Origin: Branchiostoma floridae
Taxonomy: Eukaryota > Chordata > Leptocardii > Amphioxiformes > Branchiostomatidae
Reading direction: 5' to 3'
NCBI RefSeq assembly: GCF_000003815.2
Contig: NC_049979.1
Span: forward strand, 23,830,724 to 23,894,723
Length of the DNA: 64,000 nt
This document shows positions 61,501 to 64,000 of the stretch, one piece after another. Under the pieces are notes generated by a model. The model saw only the letters and a program-made list of their open reading frames with translations. It searched no databases and had not been told where the DNA came from. Numbering within the stretch: position 1 is the stretch's first letter; each line of letters begins with the position of its first letter. A program made the translations under genes and the position numbers.

Positions 61501-62770
61501 ATAAGGGGTGAGTTTGGGGTCTGCAAAGGGGTAGTCGTGTGACCACATGACGTCCCAGCTGGACTCAGGTAACCCTCGCTCATACCCAATCCTCTTGAAC
61601 ACAGCAAACACATGGTTCAGGTACCCAGACTCAAGCTGAGGAGAAAGAAATAATTACGTGGTGATGATGTACAAATGTACATCTAGCTCATGTTTTTGTA
61701 ACCTAGAAGTTTGTTGAGTAGCCTGGAATCCAGCCTTGTTTGCTTTGTTCCGCTCCCGAAGGTCGCTACTACATACTAGCCAACACTTTCAGAAGCGAAA
61801 CAAAGCAAACAAGGCTGGACTCCAGCCTAAGTATTTATTATTTATTGAGAATGTTCTTGGTAACAAATTTTCCAAACAAAAAGACATCTGTTACCATATT
61901 CTTTCTAATCTTTCTTTGAAATGTTGATCAAAATACATTCAGAATAATATAGCTATTAAAGGTACATGTATTATCTGAACACGGCCATGATTTATAAACG
62001 TTGAGTTGGCTGAAAAGACATCACAGTACCCTTTTCCCTCGGATGACAGCTATTGGTCTGTCCTTGACTCCTTTGTCAGTTCTGCCCTCTGCGGCTGGCC
62101 AGTCCCGATGTAGGCTCATGTGGTCGTTCTGCATGCGGCGCAGCTCGTACACGTTCAGCGCCGTCAGACAGATGCCGAAGAACAGCACCACCGCAACGAT
62201 GTTGATCACCGATATCTTACCTCCTGTCACACGGCTCAGGGGAGGTACTGGGACATTACTGGGCCTTGTCTGCAGCAAAAACAACAAAAGATGGAGATTA
62301 ACTTGATGGATGCTTCACTGTGCCTATAACATGCAACACTATGTTTAAATTCTAGGACCATACATTCTCCTATGCAGAGTGATAGTGGCCTATACAATAT
62401 ACACTTCCTTTCTAGCACAATTTATTCTTTTATTTATTTCTGTATTTCAATTGTGATGGGAGAATGTCAATGATACACACAAAAATCAGCCTTTTACTAA
62501 TCAATATTATTTGTTCAGTCAACCCAAGGAGCTCTCATTAATGAAATAATGAATTTCAAAGCTCTTGAGGTAAAATAGCAACATTTTCGAAAAGATAGAA
62601 GCAACCACATTGTCACATTTGTCCAAAATTAAGCTCATATTACAAATTATGAATACAATAGGTCTATTATCTGTGGCACTATAGAAAATAATAAACTTGT
62701 GATATCCCAAACTTACAAATAACGGCATGTCTGTCTTCTTCTCCAGTCCATACAAAGTTCTAGAGAGCAT
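55518..62770 (-). CDS. TTLL family protein B: membrane-anchored tubulin-tyrosine-ligase-like
   Basis: Tandem paralogue of gene A. Sixteen exons, 537 residues: 62717-62770, 62030-62269, 61474-61635, 60745-60864, 60430-60505, 60125-60191, 59596-59679, 59120-59204, 58570-58648, 58221-58332, 58020-58086, 57789-57851, 57600-57664, 56842-56947, 56062-56175 and 55518-55637. Anchor: residues 37-58 (ISVINIVAVVLFFGICLTAL), with a short cytosolic N-terminus predicted. Ligase motifs: WVQKNNNHRGIRI (201-213), KFDIGIYTVVTS (241-252), RFDFVIDEDL (367-376) and MEVNMSPN (381-388). Asp373, Glu382 and Asn384 fit the metal-binding triad of the fold. C-terminal cysteines are at 446, 451, 457, 462, 465, 468, 494, 529 and 536. 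Start: ATG at 62768-62770 begins MLSRTLYGLEKKTDMP, paired with MKMISSYGWEKKNDIP in gene A. Substrate unknown. Confidence 0.92.
57408..57567 (+). repeat. Dispersed repeat family 2, copy 2
   Basis: Same ordered blocks as 28841-28976, better preserved at the 3' end (ACTTGCTGCCCTATGTGCCA). Lies in an intron of TTLL gene B, just before exon 13. Confidence 0.7.
58871..59030 (+). repeat. Dispersed repeat family 3, copy 2
   Basis: Same ordered blocks as 48851-49020: TCCTGCCACTTGCCACAT, TAATTGAACACCACAG, CATTTACCTTATTTGTATGG, AGAAGAAGTAC and GGTAAACATG. Confidence 0.6.
61720..61828. mobile_element. 109-base palindromic MITE in TTLL-B intron 2
   Basis: AGCCTGGAATCCAGCC plus TTGTTTGCTTTGTT is mirrored by AACAAAGCAAACAA plus GGCTGGACTCCAGCCT. 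The loop is about 25 bases. The end sequence is close to that of 55235-55336, although the inner arms differ completely. Confidence 0.8.
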
Positions 62771-64000
62771 TGTGGATCATCTGCGTTCTCTGGATGGAAT
62801 AATCTGCTGATGTAAGCATAAGATCAACAATATCAATAAAGTGACTTTCCCAAGGGCACAACATCTACTAGTAGCGAGGAATGCCAGGAGCCATATCTGT
62901 GACCTCTCAATTATGTGTCCGCTAGCACCTCCTAGCTGCTCAAGGCCACAGATTTGGGGCTTTCTTAGTGAGGTCTGAACAAATGCGTCAGGCACTTGAC
63001 TTGGTCACATGTAACAAAGGTTTTTAGCAGTGTACTTGGACTAATTAGTTGTTGTAAAAAAGAGGCATTATCAATAAATGTTTCAATCTTTAACTTAAGT
63101 TTAAGCATAAATTCTAACCAATATAAGATTTTGTACTACTAGCAATATTAGACAAAGAATTGGCAACTACCGGTATATATAATGTATCTTCAATTAACCT
63201 AATTGTAATTCCTTAAACAATGGGACTCAGCAGTAGCAGTGGAATCATTTTCAAATTAAAAAGTCGATTTAGTTTTTCGTTAAAAAAAAATGCCTTTTGA
63301 AATTCGGCACCTACATGTATATTCCAGTTATTGACTCTGCTTAGTTCTTAAATACATATACCTTATATTCTTTTTGCTTCTACCATAATCCAAACATATG
63401 CACATGGCAAAGAACATTACAAGTCCTGAAGCTTCAGGAAGCTCGTAATGAACAGGACAAAGTGAAGAGACTTGAAGGAATCGTACTGAATGCAGCTGCA
63501 GGGTGTTCAGACCACTGCAGCAGCAGAAGAAGCTGCAGAACACAGTGGACTACTACTACTAACTCGAATACAAACCATTCCTTTGATTATTTCTCCCAGC
63601 AACTGAAAAGCCTTTAGAATTTATGTATCTGTATCAAGTCAAGATAGCCGGTACAACTGCCCTTCGGCACACCAGCATTTTTAACAAAAGCACTTTGCTA
63701 TGTCACGCAGGTTTGGCTGTGTTTAGGTTCCAGGTCAAGAGTTCTACATGCACTGAAGACAGTCATGCACTCCAGTTGGCAAGGTTTCAAATTACCTACT
63801 TCAAAATACCGCTAAAGCCAGTTGAGTACTTAGAGACCTACGCATAATTGGTTAGGCACAAATGGTTGCAGATGGTTACGTGAAAATTGTTGTCATACAA
63901 TGCAATACAAACAAACAAACTGCCAAACAAAAAAATATTTTCAAAAACACATATCATATTCATACATAGCATTAGGTAGTATATTACGACCTCTTTGGTT
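62771..64000. other. Region upstream of TTLL-B; no supported gene
   Basis: The first 180 bases include a SINE-like piece (GGGCACAACATC, GTGACCTCTCAATT, GTGTCCGCTAGCACC at 62849-62930) like the element at 24698-24945. The rest is A/T-rich. One plus-strand open frame, up to about 63617, contains a charged stretch KLQEARNEQDKVKRLEGIVL. I do not recognise it and cannot show it is an exon. Confidence 0.5.

Noticed and set aside
1-64000. Bacterial-type features, CRISPR arrays, operons or viral insertions
   Set aside because: The sequence is intron-rich animal DNA. No regularly spaced direct repeats of CRISPR type and no viral genes were seen.

Overview
The window is animal nuclear DNA, most likely from a lancelet (Branchiostoma). 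The genes are split into many small exons with GT-AG introns of a few hundred bases. The intergenic and intronic sequence is full of short inverted-repeat elements and tRNA-like SINEs, and the gene order looks like the state before the vertebrate genome duplications. The organism is inferred from this and was not checked by a search.

Five protein genes can be modelled exon by exon. Every junction keeps the reading frame. (1) The 3' half of CCT4, chaperonin subunit delta (+, 1-3075). (2) COQ6, the flavin monooxygenase of ubiquinone synthesis (-, 3732-8735, 12 exons, 493 aa), tail to tail with CCT4. (3) FAM161, a ciliary and centrosomal protein (+, 9105-12404, 3 exons, 790 aa), head to head with COQ6 across a 369-base shared promoter. 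(4) ATG2, the autophagy lipid-transfer protein (-, 16641-41109, 43 exons, about 2161 aa). (5) and (6) Two tandem copies of a membrane-anchored tubulin-tyrosine-ligase-like (TTLL) gene: A (-, 44394-52146) and B (-, 55518-62770). A and B share one 16-exon structure with identical phases. A also has a 672-base Met/Gln-rich exon and a possible alternative first exon.

The genes are housekeeping, ciliary or autophagy genes and do not form an operon-like unit. The most informative signals are the CCT4-COQ6-FAM161 order and the odd TTLL pair. In human, CCT4-FAM161A and COQ6-FAM161B are separate neighbour pairs, so this order looks like their common ancestor. The TTLL proteins carry an N-terminal signal anchor, an altered active site (KFDxG in place of KFDxR) and a C-terminal cluster of nine cysteines.

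Between and inside the genes lie several non-autonomous DNA transposons with readable target duplications: hAT-like at 21057-21407, Harbinger-like at 17864-18666 and 54486-54815, and three roughly 100-base palindromic elements. There are also tRNA-like SINE copies, a reverse-transcriptase relic in a COQ6 intron, and a cluster of direct and inverted repeats at 42350-44257. The last 1.2 kb holds no gene I can support.
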